Assembly (NCBI GenBank): GCA_023425905.1
Contig: JAFABT010000014.1
Location: forward strand, 1-9,955
DNA from: Actinomycetes bacterium
GTDB lineage: Bacteria; Actinomycetota; Actinomycetes; Actinomycetales; Cellulomonadaceae
Length of the DNA: 9,955 bases
Reading direction: 5' to 3'
The position numbers and the translations under genes were made by a program. Position 1 is the stretch's first letter. Every line of letters starts with the position of its first letter. Shown in pieces: positions 1 through 7,860 of this stretch. A model generated the notes under the pieces. The model had not been told where the DNA came from. It worked only from the letters and a program-made list of their open reading frames with translations, and did not search any database.

Positions 1-28
1 GCCACAGCGTGGGCGCTTCGACGGTCAT
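1..28 (-). CDS. narJ: Probable NarJ, nitrate reductase assembly chaperone (first 9 codons only)
   Basis: Only the start of this gene is in the window; it continues past the left edge. An ATG at 28-26 overlaps the narH stop codon as ATGA, and the visible translation is MTVEAPTLW. Nothing in nine residues identifies a family. The call rests on position: directly after narH in a narK-narG-narH series, the next gene in actinobacteria and enterobacteria is normally narJ, the chaperone that holds the NarGH complex while the molybdenum cofactor is inserted and before it docks on NarI. The 4-base overlap suggests translational coupling to narH. The start codon is well supported; the product is inferred from gene order. 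Confidence 0.6.
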
Positions 29-1779
29 GCGGCACCGCCCGGCGTGGGCGCCGGGGGTGTCCCGTCGCCGGCGTCGCCCACCTGAGGCTCGGGCGCGCCG
101 GGCGGGCCCTCGTGCGCGGCATGCCGCACCTCGGAGCCGCCCTCGGGGAACAGACCCTCGGGGGTGCCCTTGCCGTCCCACGTGAGGAGGTTGACCCGGG
201 CACGAGGCTCGTCGATCGCGTCGGCCGTCTGCCGCTCCTGCAGGACGTGGAAGTTCTCGACCGTCGCCCGCAGCGGCTTGCCGCTCGAGGAGCCGAAGGG
301 GCCGCCGCGCGGGCCGCCCATCCCGGGGCCGCCGTCGACGTCGAGCGAGCAGCCGGAGCCGAGCTCCTCGAGCTCGCGCGCCGTCTCCGCGTGCGCCGTC
401 GGGATGACGTAGCGGTCCTCGTACTTCGCGATCGCGAGCAGCTCGTACATCTCCTCGATCGTCGCGGCGTCCATCCCGACCGAGGCGGCGATCCGCTCGT
501 CCTGCTCGACGCCGAGGTTGACGTTGCGCATGTGCGAGCGCATCGCGGCGAGCCGCTGCAGCGACGCGACGACGGGCCCCGTGTCGCCCGCCGAGAACAG
601 CCCGGCGAGGTACTCCACGGGGATGCGCAGCTGGTCGATCGCGTGGAACAGCGTCGGCGCGTCCTCGCCGTCGTTCCCGGTGTCGGCGACGACGTCGACG
701 ACGGGCGAGAGCGGCGGGACGTACCAGACCATCGGCAGCGTGCGGTACTCCGGGTGCAGCGGCAGCGCGACCTCGAAGCGCGAGATGAGCGCCCACACCG
801 GGGAGCGCTGCGCGGCGAGGATCCAGTCCTCCGCGATGCCGGACGCCCGCGCGGCCTCGATGACCTCCGGGTCCTCGGGGTCGAGGAACACCGCACGCTG
901 CGCGTCGAGCAGGTCCTTCTCGTCGGGCGTCGCCGCCGCCTCGAGCACCTTGTCCGCGTCATAGAGCACGAGCCCGATGTAGCGCAGCCGGCCCACGCAC
1001 GTCTCCGAGCAGACGGTCGGCTGGCCGACCTCGAGGCGCGGGTAGCACATCGTGCACTTCTCGGCCTTGCCGGTCTTGTGGTTGAAGTAGACCTTCTTGT
1101 ACGGGCAGCCGGTCACGCACATCCGCCAGCCGCGGCACTGGTCCTGGTCGACGAGGACGATGCCGTCCTCCTCGCGTTTGTACATCGCCCCCGACGGGCA
1201 GGACGCGACGCACGACGGGTTGAGGCAGTGCTCGCAGATGCGCGGCAGGTAGAACATGAACGACTGCTCGAACTCCGCCTCGACCCGCTTCTCCATCGTG
1301 CGGAGGACCGGGTCCTGCTGCATCGTCTCGCCCGCGCCGCCGAGGTTGTCGTCCCAGTTCGCCGACCAGCGAATCGCCATGTCGTCACCCGTGATGAGCG
1401 ACGTCGGGCGCGCGACGGGCGTGTGCTCGCCCTGCGGGGCCGAGATGAGCGTGTCGTAGTCGTACGTCCATGGCTCGTAGTAGTCGGAGATCTCCGGAAG
1501 CACGGGGTTGGAGAAGATCGACGCGAGCTTGGAGAACCTGCCGCCGGCCTTGAGCTTGAGCCGGCCGCGCCGCGTGAGCTCCCACCCGCCCTTCCAGCGG
1601 TCCTGGTCCTCGTACGTCCGCGGGTAGCCGATCCCGGGCCGCGTCTCGACGTTGTTGAACCACACGTACTCCATGCCGGAGCGGTTCGTCCACGCCTGCT
1701 TGCACGTGACCGAGCACGTGTGGCAGCCGATGCACTTGTCGAGGTTCATCACCATCGACATCTGCGCCATGACCCGCAT
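25..1779 (-). CDS. narH: Respiratory nitrate reductase beta subunit NarH (584 aa)
   Basis: NarH carries electrons from the haem subunit NarI to NarG on the cytoplasmic face of the membrane. The 16 ligand positions of four Fe-S clusters are visible. The groups are C16, C19, C22 and C26; C182, C185, C190 and C194; C215, W218, C221 and C225; and C242, C245, C257 and C261. W218 replaces a cysteine in CRGWRMCVTGC, the hallmark of the NarH [3Fe-4S] cluster. The chosen ATG shares one base with the narG stop (TGATG) and has an almost ideal ribosome binding site seven bases upstream. The protein is longer than E. coli NarH (512 aa). The extra length includes a Gly-rich segment around 483-499 and a Pro/Gly/Ala-rich tail from about 557. 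There is no export signal, as expected for a cytoplasmic subunit. Identification is very secure. Confidence 0.97.
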   Translation of the reverse strand: MRVMAQMSMVMNLDKCIGCHTCSVTCKQAWTNRSGMEYVWFNNVETRPGIGYPRTYEDQDRWKGGWELTRRGRLKLKAGGRFSKLASIFSNPVLPEISDYYEPWTYDYDTLISAPQGEHTPVARPTSLITGDDMAIRWSANWDDNLGGAGETMQQDPVLRTMEKRVEAEFEQSFMFYLPRICEHCLNPSCVASCPSGAMYKREEDGIVLVDQDQCRGWRMCVTGCPYKKVYFNHKTGKAEKCTMCYPRLEVGQPTVCSETCVGRLRYIGLVLYDADKVLEAAATPDEKDLLDAQRAVFLDPEDPEVIEAARASGIAEDWILAAQRSPVWALISRFEVALPLHPEYRTLPMVWYVPPLSPVVDVVADTGNDGEDAPTLFHAIDQLRIPVEYLAGLFSAGDTGPVVASLQRLAAMRSHMRNVNLGVEQDERIAASVGMDAATIEEMYELLAIAKYEDRYVIPTAHAETARELEELGSGCSLDVDGGPGMGGPRGGPFGSSSGKPLRATVENFHVLQERQTADAIDEPRARVNLLTWDGKGTPEGLFPEGGSEVRHAAHEGPPGAPEPQVGDAGDGTPPAPTPGGAA

Positions 1780-4700
1780 CAGTACGTCACCTCCTGGTTG
1801 CGACGACGGATCGTCGTCACCTCGTCGCGCTGGTTGCCCGTCGGGCCGAGGTAGTTGAAGGCGAACGAGAGCTGCGCGTAGCCCCCGACGAGGTGGCTCG
1901 GCTTGAGCAGGACCCTCGTGAGCGAGTTGTGGATGCCGCCGCGCAGACCGGAGGTCTCCGACCGCGGCACGTCCACCGTGCGGTCCTTCGCGTGGTACAT
2001 GAACACCGTGCCCTCGGGCATGCGGTGGGACACGATCGCCCGAGCCACGACGACGCCGTTGCGGTTGTAGGACTCGACCCAGTCGTTGTCCCGCACCTCG
2101 ATCTTCGCCGCGTCCTGCGGCGACATCCAGATCGTCGGGCCGCCGCGCGACAGCGCGAGCATGAAGAGGTTGTCCTGGTACTCCGAGTGGATCGACCACT
2201 TCGAGTGCGGCGTCAGGTATCGCACCGCGACCTCCGCGTGCCCCTCGGACGCGCGGGTCCCCGTCGGGGCGGTCGAGCCGACCTTCGCGTCGCCGAACAG
2301 CCGGTGCATGTCGAGCGGCGGCCGGTAGACCGGGAGCGCCTCCCCGAGCTCCGTCATCCAGTCGTGGTCGAGGTAGAAGTGCTGGCGTCCCGTGAGGGTG
2401 TGCCACGGCCGGGCGTGCTCGATGTTGATCGTGAACGCCGTGTACCGCCGCCCGCCGTGCTCCGAACCCGACCACTCCGGGGAGGTGAGGACCGCCACCG
2501 GCCGCGCCTGGACGTCGGCGAAGCGGATGCGCTGGCCCTCGTTGTCCTCGGCGAGCTGGGCGATCCGCGTGCCCGTGCGGCTCTCGATGTCCCGGAAGCC
2601 CTGGACGGCGAGGCGCCCGTTCGTCGTGCCCGAGAGCGCGAGGATCGTCTCGCACACCTGCTGGGCCGTCTCGAGGCGGGGTCTGCCGACGGACACACCC
2701 GTCGGGCCCGTGCCGGGACGCACCGTGCCGTTGCGCTCGCCGAGCTCGGTGACCTCCTGGGCCGGATCGAACTTCACCTGCTTCGTCACCATGCCGAGCT
2801 TCGCCGTGAGCGGGCCGAGCGCCGCCCACTTCTCGCCGATCTGGGTGTAGTCCCGCTCGACGACGACGAGCTTCGGCATCGTCACGCCCGGCTCCCATCC
2901 GACGTGCTCCGGGACCGCGCCGTGCGGGTAGGCGAGCTCGTCGGGGGTGTCGTGCAGAAGCGGCACCGCGACGAGGTCCTCCCGCGCCTCGAGGTGCCCG
3001 ACCGCGAGCCGCGAGACCTCCTTCGCGAGCAGCGCGTAGATGTCGAAGTCCGTCTTCGTCTGCCACGGCGGGTTGATCGCCGGGTTGAACGAGTGGACGA
3101 AGGGGTGCATGTCCGTCGTCGACAGGTCGTACTTCTCGTACCAGGTCGCGGCCGGGAGGACGACGTCGGAGAACAGCGTCGTCGACGTCATGCGGAAGTC
3201 GCTCGTGACGAGCAGGTCGAGCTTGCCGCGGGGCGCCTCCTCCCGCCACGTCATCGTCTTCGGGCGACGCTCGGGCCCCGACTCGCCCGCGAGCACCGCG
3301 GAGTCCGTGCCGAGCAGGTGCCGCAGGAAGTACTCGTTGCCCTTGCCCGACGAGCCGAGGATGTTGGCCCGCCACACGTTGAGCACCCGGGGGAAGTTCG
3401 CCGGGTCGTCCGGGTCCTCGCACGCGAACCGCAGCCGGCCGGCCGTGAGTTCGTCGACGACGTGCTGGGCCGGTTCCTTGCCCGCCTCGCGCGCCTCGGT
3501 GACGAGGTCGAGCGGGTTGCGGTCGAAGGTCGGGTAGCTCGGCATCCAGCCGCGCTTCGCGGACTCGACTAGGCAGTCCGCCGTCGTCCGGCCCGAGAAC
3601 GTGCCCTCCGCGAGCGGGGAGGCGAGCGCATCGGCGGGCAGACCGTCGTAGCGCCACTGGTCCGTCGCGAGGTACCAGTACGCCGTGCCGATCATCTGGC
3701 GCGGCGGTCGCGCCCAGTCGAGCCCGCCCGCGTACTGCGCCCACCCGGTGACCGGGCGGCACTTCTCCTGGCCGACGTAGTGCGCCCAGCCACCGCCGTT
3801 GACCCCCTGGCAGCCCGTCATCGCCGTGAGGGCGAGGAAGGTGCGGTAGATCGTGTCGGAGTGGAACCAGTGGTTCGTGCCGGCGCCCATGAGGATCATC
3901 GAGCGGCCGCCCGAGTCCTCAGCGTTCTGCGCGAACTCCCGCCCGATGCGCTCGGCCGTCGCGGCGGGGACGGAGGTGATCTCCTCCTGCCACGCCGGCG
4001 TGCCCGGCGTCGTCGGGTCGTCGTAGCCGGTCGGCCACGTGCCCGGCAGGTCGAGCTCCGCCCGGGCGACGCCGTACTGCGCGAGCATGAGGTCGAAGAC
4101 GGTCGTGACGAGCTCGCCATCGACCTCGAGGACGGGCACCCCGCGCCGCACGACGCCGGAGCCGCCCGTGTGACGGCCCTGCTCGACCGTGCCGGGGACG
4201 GCGCCGTCGCCCGACGCGTCAGCGGGGGCGACGTCGAAGCGCGGCAGGTCAAGCGCGACGGTCCGGCCGTCCCAGCCGGCGACGTCCGCGATCGACATCT
4301 GCGGGTCGAGGTCGCCCAGCTCGAGGTTCCACGTCCCGGCCTTCGCCGGGTCGAAGCGGTGCCCGAGCGTGCCGCCCGGCACGACGGGCGAGCCGTCGGC
4401 GTCGAGGACGACCGTCTGGAACGCCGCGTCACGGTCGGACGACGCGGCAGCGAGGTCCGCCGCGGTGAGGAACTTGCCCGGCACGAACGCGCCGTCACGC
4501 GCCTTGAGCCGGATGAGGTGCGGGGCGTCCGTGAACCTCTTCATGTAGTCGACGAAGCGGGGCGTGCGCCGGGCGACGTGGAACTCCGTGAGGATGACGT
4601 GCCCCATGGCCATCGCGAGCGCACCGTCCGTCCCCGGGTGCGGGGCGAGCCAGTCGTCGGCGAACTTCGTGTTGTCCGCGTAGTCGGGGGAGACGGTGAC

Positions 4701-5579
4701 GACCTTCTGGCCGCGGTAGCGCGCCTCCGTCATGAAGTGCGCGTCCGGCGTCCGGGTCACGGGGACGTTCGAGCCCCACATCATGAGGTACGACGCGTTC
4801 CACCAGTCGGCCGACTCGGGTACGTCGGTCTGGTCGCCGAACACCTGCGGCGAGGCCACGGGCAGGTCCGCGTACCAGTCGTAGAACGAGAGCATCGCGC
4901 CGCCGAGCATCGACACGAAGCGGGCGCCCGCGCCGTGCGACACCATCGACATCGCGGGGATGGGGGAGAATCCCGCGATGCGGTCCGGACCGTAGGTCTT
5001 CGCCGTGTGGACGTGGGCGGCCGCGACGATCTCCGCAGCCTCCTGCCACGTCGCGCGCACGAGCCCGCCCTTGCCGCGGGCCGACTTGTACGAGCGCGCG
5101 GTCTCGGGGTCGTCTGTGACCTCGGCCCAGGCGAGCACCGGGTCCCCGAGCCGCTGCTTCGCTTCGCGGTAGACGCGCAGCAGCGCGCCGCGGACGTAGG
5201 GGTAGCGGATCCGCGTCGGGGAGTACGTGTACCAGGAGAACGCGGCGCCACGCGGACAGCCGCGGGGCTCGTACTCGGGCGAGCCGGGCCCGACGGAGGG
5301 GTAGTCGGTCTGCTGCGTCTCCCACGTGATGATGCCGTTCTTCACGTAGACCTTCCACGAGCACGAGCCCGTGCAGTTGACGCCGTGGGTCGACCGGACG
5401 ACCTTGTCGTGCGACCACCGGTCCCGGTAGAACGCGTCGCCCGCGCGGCCTCCCTCGAGGAACACTGCGCGGAGGTCGTCCGACACCGTGCCCTTGCGCA
5501 GCCGGGAGCCGACGCGGACGAGCGCGTCGACGAGCGGGTTGTCGAGGCCTGCTTCGACCGGGGTGGGTGTGGTCGCCAT
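1779..5579 (-). CDS. narG: Respiratory nitrate reductase alpha subunit NarG (1266 aa)
   Basis: NarG is the catalytic subunit that reduces nitrate to nitrite at a bis-molybdopterin guanine dinucleotide centre in the cytoplasm. The N-terminal FS0 [4Fe-4S] ligands are visible as H65, C69 and C73 (HxxxCxxxC) with C108. The segment SFYDWYADLP supplies D234, matching the Asp that coordinates molybdenum in E. coli NarG (Asp222). It is followed by the conserved stretch with QTDVPESADWWN and GSNVPVTRTPDAH. The length is close to E. coli NarG (1247 aa) and the frame is unbroken. The start ATG at 5579 has GAGGGAGAG just upstream. No intact twin-arginine signal is present, so the protein should stay cytoplasmic. 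It lies 43 bases after narK and overlaps narH by one base. Identification is very secure. Confidence 0.98.
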   Translation of the reverse strand: MATTPTPVEAGLDNPLVDALVRVGSRLRKGTVSDDLRAVFLEGGRAGDAFYRDRWSHDKVVRSTHGVNCTGSCSWKVYVKNGIITWETQQTDYPSVGPGSPEYEPRGCPRGAAFSWYTYSPTRIRYPYVRGALLRVYREAKQRLGDPVLAWAEVTDDPETARSYKSARGKGGLVRATWQEAAEIVAAAHVHTAKTYGPDRIAGFSPIPAMSMVSHGAGARFVSMLGGAMLSFYDWYADLPVASPQVFGDQTDVPESADWWNASYLMMWGSNVPVTRTPDAHFMTEARYRGQKVVTVSPDYADNTKFADDWLAPHPGTDGALAMAMGHVILTEFHVARRTPRFVDYMKRFTDAPHLIRLKARDGAFVPGKFLTAADLAAASSDRDAAFQTVVLDADGSPVVPGGTLGHRFDPAKAGTWNLELGDLDPQMSIADVAGWDGRTVALDLPRFDVAPADASGDGAVPGTVEQGRHTGGSGVVRRGVPVLEVDGELVTTVFDLMLAQYGVARAELDLPGTWPTGYDDPTTPGTPAWQEEITSVPAATAERIGREFAQNAEDSGGRSMILMGAGTNHWFHSDTIYRTFLALTAMTGCQGVNGGGWAHYVGQEKCRPVTGWAQYAGGLDWARPPRQMIGTAYWYLATDQWRYDGLPADALASPLAEGTFSGRTTADCLVESAKRGWMPSYPTFDRNPLDLVTEAREAGKEPAQHVVDELTAGRLRFACEDPDDPANFPRVLNVWRANILGSSGKGNEYFLRHLLGTDSAVLAGESGPERRPKTMTWREEAPRGKLDLLVTSDFRMTSTTLFSDVVLPAATWYEKYDLSTTDMHPFVHSFNPAINPPWQTKTDFDIYALLAKEVSRLAVGHLEAREDLVAVPLLHDTPDELAYPHGAVPEHVGWEPGVTMPKLVVVERDYTQIGEKWAALGPLTAKLGMVTKQVKFDPAQEVTELGERNGTVRPGTGPTGVSVGRPRLETAQQVCETILALSGTTNGRLAVQGFRDIESRTGTRIAQLAEDNEGQRIRFADVQARPVAVLTSPEWSGSEHGGRRYTAFTINIEHARPWHTLTGRQHFYLDHDWMTELGEALPVYRPPLDMHRLFGDAKVGSTAPTGTRASEGHAEVAVRYLTPHSKWSIHSEYQDNLFMLALSRGGPTIWMSPQDAAKIEVRDNDWVESYNRNGVVVARAIVSHRMPEGTVFMYHAKDRTVDVPRSETSGLRGGIHNSLTRVLLKPSHLVGGYAQLSFAFNYLGPTGNQRDEVTTIRRRNQEVTY
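1787..1795 (-). promoter_or_regulatory. Strong ribosome binding site for narH
   Basis: The minus strand reads AGGAGGTGA here, a nine-base match to the anti-Shine-Dalgarno end of 16S rRNA, seven bases before the narH ATG at 1779. It lies inside the last codons of narG. It fixes the narH start and suggests narH can initiate efficiently in its own right as well as by coupling to narG. Confidence 0.85.
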
Positions 5580-5581
5580 GT

Positions 5582-5590
5582 CTCTCCCTC
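5582..5590 (-). promoter_or_regulatory. Ribosome binding site for narG
   Basis: The minus strand reads GAGGGAGAG, ending two bases before the narG ATG at 5579. Its AGGGAG core places the likely pairing region about four bases or more from the start. It supports the chosen start in the 43-base narK-narG gap, where I see no promoter or terminator of its own, so narK and narG are probably cotranscribed. Confidence 0.55.
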
Positions 5591-5622
5591 AGGTGCCGCG
5601 GGGTCGCGCTCGGTCGGTCGGG

Positions 5623-6936
5623 TCAGCTTGGGTGCGGGGCTCCGGGTCGGGCGTAGTTCTGCCAGGTGAGCCAGGTGCAGAACGCGAAGAACACGGCGGC
5701 CCCGATGAAGAACGCGCGCGGCGACCACAGGGACAGCGCCATGCCGACGAGGAAGGGGCCGAAGGCCGCGATCGCGGACGTGAACCCGATGACGCCGCCG
5801 GCCCGACGACGGTCGAAGATCATCGGCATCTGCTTGAACGTGCCGGCGTTGCCGATCCCCGCGAAGGTGAAGATCGCGAGCATCCCGCCGAGGAACCAGC
5901 CGAACTGGCTCACGTCCGTCGGGCTGAGGAAGAACACCGTGAACACGGTCGAGATCGTCATCCCGATCCCGGCGACGAGGGTCCACACGGCACCGCCGAA
6001 CCGGTCGCACAGGGGGCCCCACGCGGCGCGGGTGATCGACCCGAGCAGGGGCCCGATGAAGGCGAACTTCAGCGGGTCGGGGGCGTTCTCGAAGCTGCCG
6101 AACTCCGCGATCGTGAGGAGCCCGAGCTGCGCCGCAAAGCCGGAGAACGCGCCGAAGGTCATGAGGTAGACGGCCGTCATCACCCAGGTCTGCTTGAGCC
6201 GGAAGATGTCGAGCTGGTCGCGGAAGCTCGCCTTGATCGGCACTCGGCGCAGGACGATCGCGGAGAGCACGATGCCGAGCGCGACCCAGGGCACGAGGAC
6301 GAACGCGACCTGGTGCAGCCACATGTGACTGCCGTCAACGGTCTGCTGCGGGGTGAGGACGGCCGTGCCGAGCAGGCCGAACCCGACGACCCACGGGCCG
6401 AGCAGCTGGACGAGGCTCACGCCGAAGTTGCCGATGCCCGCCTGCAGACCGAGCGCCGTCCCCGACATCCGCTTGGGGAAGAAGTAGCTCGTCGACGGCA
6501 TGAAGCCTGCGAACGCCCCACCCCCGATGCCGGTGATGAACGCGAGGACGAGCAGCGTCGCGTACGGCGTCGACGCGTCACGGACCGCGAAGGTCCACCC
6601 GAGGATCGGGAGGATGAGGAGCGTCGTCGACCCGCCCACGAGGGTGCGGGTTCCGACGATGGGCGGCAGGAACATGAAGATGAGCCGCATGAGGCCGCCC
6701 GCGAGGCCCGGGAGGGCGACGAGCCAGTAGAGCTCGTTGGCCGACAGGTCGAAGCCGACGCTGTTGAGCCGTGGGGCGATCGCCGAGACGAGGTACCACA
6801 CCATGAACGCGAGGGTGAGGTTGTACGTCGTCACCCACAGCGTCCGCCAGGCGAGGCGCTTGTCCCAGGTGGACGCCTCTTCGGGGTTCCAGTTCGACAG
6901 GTCGCGCGCGAGGTCCGATCCGGTGGTGGTGGCCAT
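5623..6936 (-). CDS. narK: NarK-type nitrate/nitrite transporter, MFS family (437 aa)
   Basis: This is a polytopic major facilitator protein of the nitrate/nitrite porter group, expected to import nitrate and/or export nitrite. Numbered from the ATG at 6936, the first nitrate signature runs from about residue 136 (GIGGGAFAGF) through FFP and AGIGNFG near 167-172. The second, AGIGNAGTFKQMP, begins near 359. Two arginines that bind the anion in E. coli NarK (R89, R305) appear to correspond to R84 in helix 2 (GGLMRLIF) and R303 in helix 8 (GSITRAAW). About 12 membrane segments are expected. A GTG two codons upstream would keep the frame but lies against the ribosome binding site, so the ATG (MATTTGSD) is preferred. 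As first gene of the nar operon it supplies substrate to NarG. Confidence 0.95.
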   Translation of the reverse strand: MATTTGSDLARDLSNWNPEEASTWDKRLAWRTLWVTTYNLTLAFMVWYLVSAIAPRLNSVGFDLSANELYWLVALPGLAGGLMRLIFMFLPPIVGTRTLVGGSTTLLILPILGWTFAVRDASTPYATLLVLAFITGIGGGAFAGFMPSTSYFFPKRMSGTALGLQAGIGNFGVSLVQLLGPWVVGFGLLGTAVLTPQQTVDGSHMWLHQVAFVLVPWVALGIVLSAIVLRRVPIKASFRDQLDIFRLKQTWVMTAVYLMTFGAFSGFAAQLGLLTIAEFGSFENAPDPLKFAFIGPLLGSITRAAWGPLCDRFGGAVWTLVAGIGMTISTVFTVFFLSPTDVSQFGWFLGGMLAIFTFAGIGNAGTFKQMPMIFDRRRAGGVIGFTSAIAAFGPFLVGMALSLWSPRAFFIGAAVFFAFCTWLTWQNYARPGAPHPS

Positions 6937-6941
6937 GTGCA

Positions 6942-6946
6942 CTCCC
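6942..6946 (-). promoter_or_regulatory. Ribosome binding site for narK (decides the start)
   Basis: The minus strand reads GGGAG, five bases before the ATG at 6936. A GTG at 6942-6940 is in frame but touches this motif and leaves no spacer, so translation more likely begins at the ATG. Confidence 0.6.
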
Positions 6947-7008
6947 GGTGAGCGATCGTCCAGCGCCCCGTCGACGCCTCGAGCCCAGCATGACCGGGCT
7001 GATCACAG

Positions 7009-7028
7009 CGGCGTCGTCGTCGACGCCG
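7009..7028. promoter_or_regulatory. 8-bp inverted repeat, possible operator upstream of narK
   Basis: CGGCGTCG at 7009-7016 and its exact complement CGACGCCG at 7021-7028 flank a 4-base centre. The dyad is 73 bases upstream of the narK ATG and would lie just downstream of the tentative transcription start, where a repressor could block RNA polymerase. It could instead form an RNA hairpin, but there is no T-run on either side, so a rho-independent terminator is unlikely. The arms are GC-only apart from one base pair, so chance in a GC-rich genome is a real alternative. Confidence 0.35.
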
Positions 7029-7081
7029 TGCAAAATCCACCGTAGCGACTCACGGCGGGCCATGCGCGCCTTCGCCGCGCC

Positions 7082-7819
7082 TCAGGACGCGGAGTTTCGC
7101 TCCCGCAGGGACAGCGTGCAGTGCTCCTGCCCGACGAAGGGCTCGAGCCGGTCAACCTCGTGGCTGCCGGCGACCTGGTCGAGCACGCCCTGGGCGAGCT
7201 GGACGTGGATGCGGCAGACGACGTCCTGCTGCGCCTGCGCGAGCGCGAGGAACGGGCAGCGCCACAGGTGGAAGGTGCGCTCGCTCGGGTCGTACACGGG
7301 GTCGAAGCCGATCCGGTCGAGATGCGCCTCGAGGGCGAGGATGTCGCGATCGGCGTCGTCGGGAGCCGGGGCCGGGGCGGGGATCTGCGTCGAGGACGGG
7401 ACGGCGGGATGGGCCGGGCTGGACGCCGCAATGGTCGGGGCGGCGCCGATCGGTTCACTGCCCACCGCCTCGTCGCGCTGGCTCGCCATGACGGAGGCGA
7501 CGACGCGGGCCTGGGCGATGCCCGCTTCGAGCCGACGCAGCGCGTCGGGGTCGGCGGCGACGTCCGCGGCCGACGTCGCGCGGTAGACCATGCGCGGCCG
7601 GCCCCGCACGGTGCGGACCTCGGGCTGGCTGCGGACGAAGTCGACCGAGAGGAGCATCGTGAGGTGCTCCCGCACCGTGTTCGGGTGGAGGCCCGTCGCC
7701 TCCGCGAGGTCGGAGATGTGGGACGGTCCGCGCTCCAGCAGCACGGCGAGCAACGTCACGCGGCTCGCCGAGGCGAGCGCGCGCCCAGCCTCGGATCGGC
7801 GCAGCGTCATAGCACCCAT
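7082..7819 (-). CDS. Winged-helix regulator with C-terminal cysteine domain (ArsR-type, SufR/COG2345-like)
   Basis: The protein has 245 residues. Residues 15-82 form a winged helix-turn-helix. A recognition helix lies around 46-57 (PNTVREHLTML) and a basic wing around 69-80 contains RGRPRMVY, the pattern of COG2345 ArsR-type regulators. A low-complexity Ala/Pro/Ser linker spans about 118-155. The C-terminal domain has C188 (RCPF), C202 with H205 (VVCRIH) and C234 (EHC), resembling the Fe-S-binding part of SufR-type proteins. I infer an Fe-S or metal-bound sensor of oxygen, nitric oxide or redox state. The gene sits upstream of narK on the same strand, so nar control is likely but unproven. 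In Corynebacterium glutamicum the Fe-S protein ArnR represses narKGHJI; I cannot say whether this is its homologue. The start is uncertain: another ATG lies at 7810 and neither has a strong ribosome binding site. Confidence 0.82.
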   Translation of the reverse strand: MGAMTLRRSEAGRALASASRVTLLAVLLERGPSHISDLAEATGLHPNTVREHLTMLLSVDFVRSQPEVRTVRGRPRMVYRATSAADVAADPDALRRLEAGIAQARVVASVMASQRDEAVGSEPIGAAPTIAASSPAHPAVPSSTQIPAPAPAPDDADRDILALEAHLDRIGFDPVYDPSERTFHLWRCPFLALAQAQQDVVCRIHVQLAQGVLDQVAGSHEVDRLEPFVGQEHCTLSLRERNSAS

Positions 7820-7860
7820 TGTCGGGACGTTTCCCCTGCGCCCCGGGCCGTTGGTCCCTG

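Larger units (their letters stand above)
6937..7081 (-). promoter_or_regulatory. Regulatory gap upstream of narK, with a tentative promoter
   Basis: This 145-base gap separates the regulator stop from the narK start and is the natural place for the nar operon promoter. An AT-richer patch near 7030-7045 stands out from the GC-rich surroundings. It contains TACGGT at 7044-7039 on the minus strand, a fit to the actinobacterial -10 form TAnnnT that would place transcription initiation near 7032. No convincing -35 element is visible, and I found no clear FNR (TTGATnnnnATCAA) or CRP palindrome. The promoter call is tentative, although the location argues strongly for a regulatory role. Confidence 0.4.

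Noticed and set aside
112..3572. Long plus-strand open frames opposite narH and narG (112-1854 and 1893-3572).
   Set aside because: Stops are rare in any frame at this GC content. The products are Arg/Val/Glu/Ala-rich with no recognisable domain, and the opposite strand encodes well-identified proteins.
1780..3762. Upstream extension of the narH frame, open for about 660 codons through narG.
   Set aside because: It lies out of frame inside narG, whose own frame carries all conserved motifs. The translation is Arg/Ala/Pro-rich low-complexity sequence typical of a GC-rich shadow frame.
6937..6942. GTG start for narK at 6942, two codons earlier.
   Set aside because: It abuts the GGGAG ribosome binding site with no spacer; the ATG at 6936 has a workable five-base spacer.
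3780..6951. Plus-strand open frames opposite narG and narK (3780-5669 and 5488-6951).
   Set aside because: Same reason: charged low-complexity translations opposite strongly conserved genes, with no ribosome binding sites or domains.
6990..7010. TGTGATCAGCCCGGTCA on the minus strand as a CRP/FNR-type site upstream of narK.
   Set aside because: The half-site spacing is wrong for CRP (TGTGA-N6-TCACA) and no TTGAT/ATCAA pair is present, so the match is not better than chance.
7820..7860. Possible terminator between the PKD gene and the regulator, from GGGAC and GTCCC elements.
   Set aside because: The arms are only five bases, about two dozen bases apart, with no T-run. Read-through from the PKD gene into the regulator cannot be excluded.
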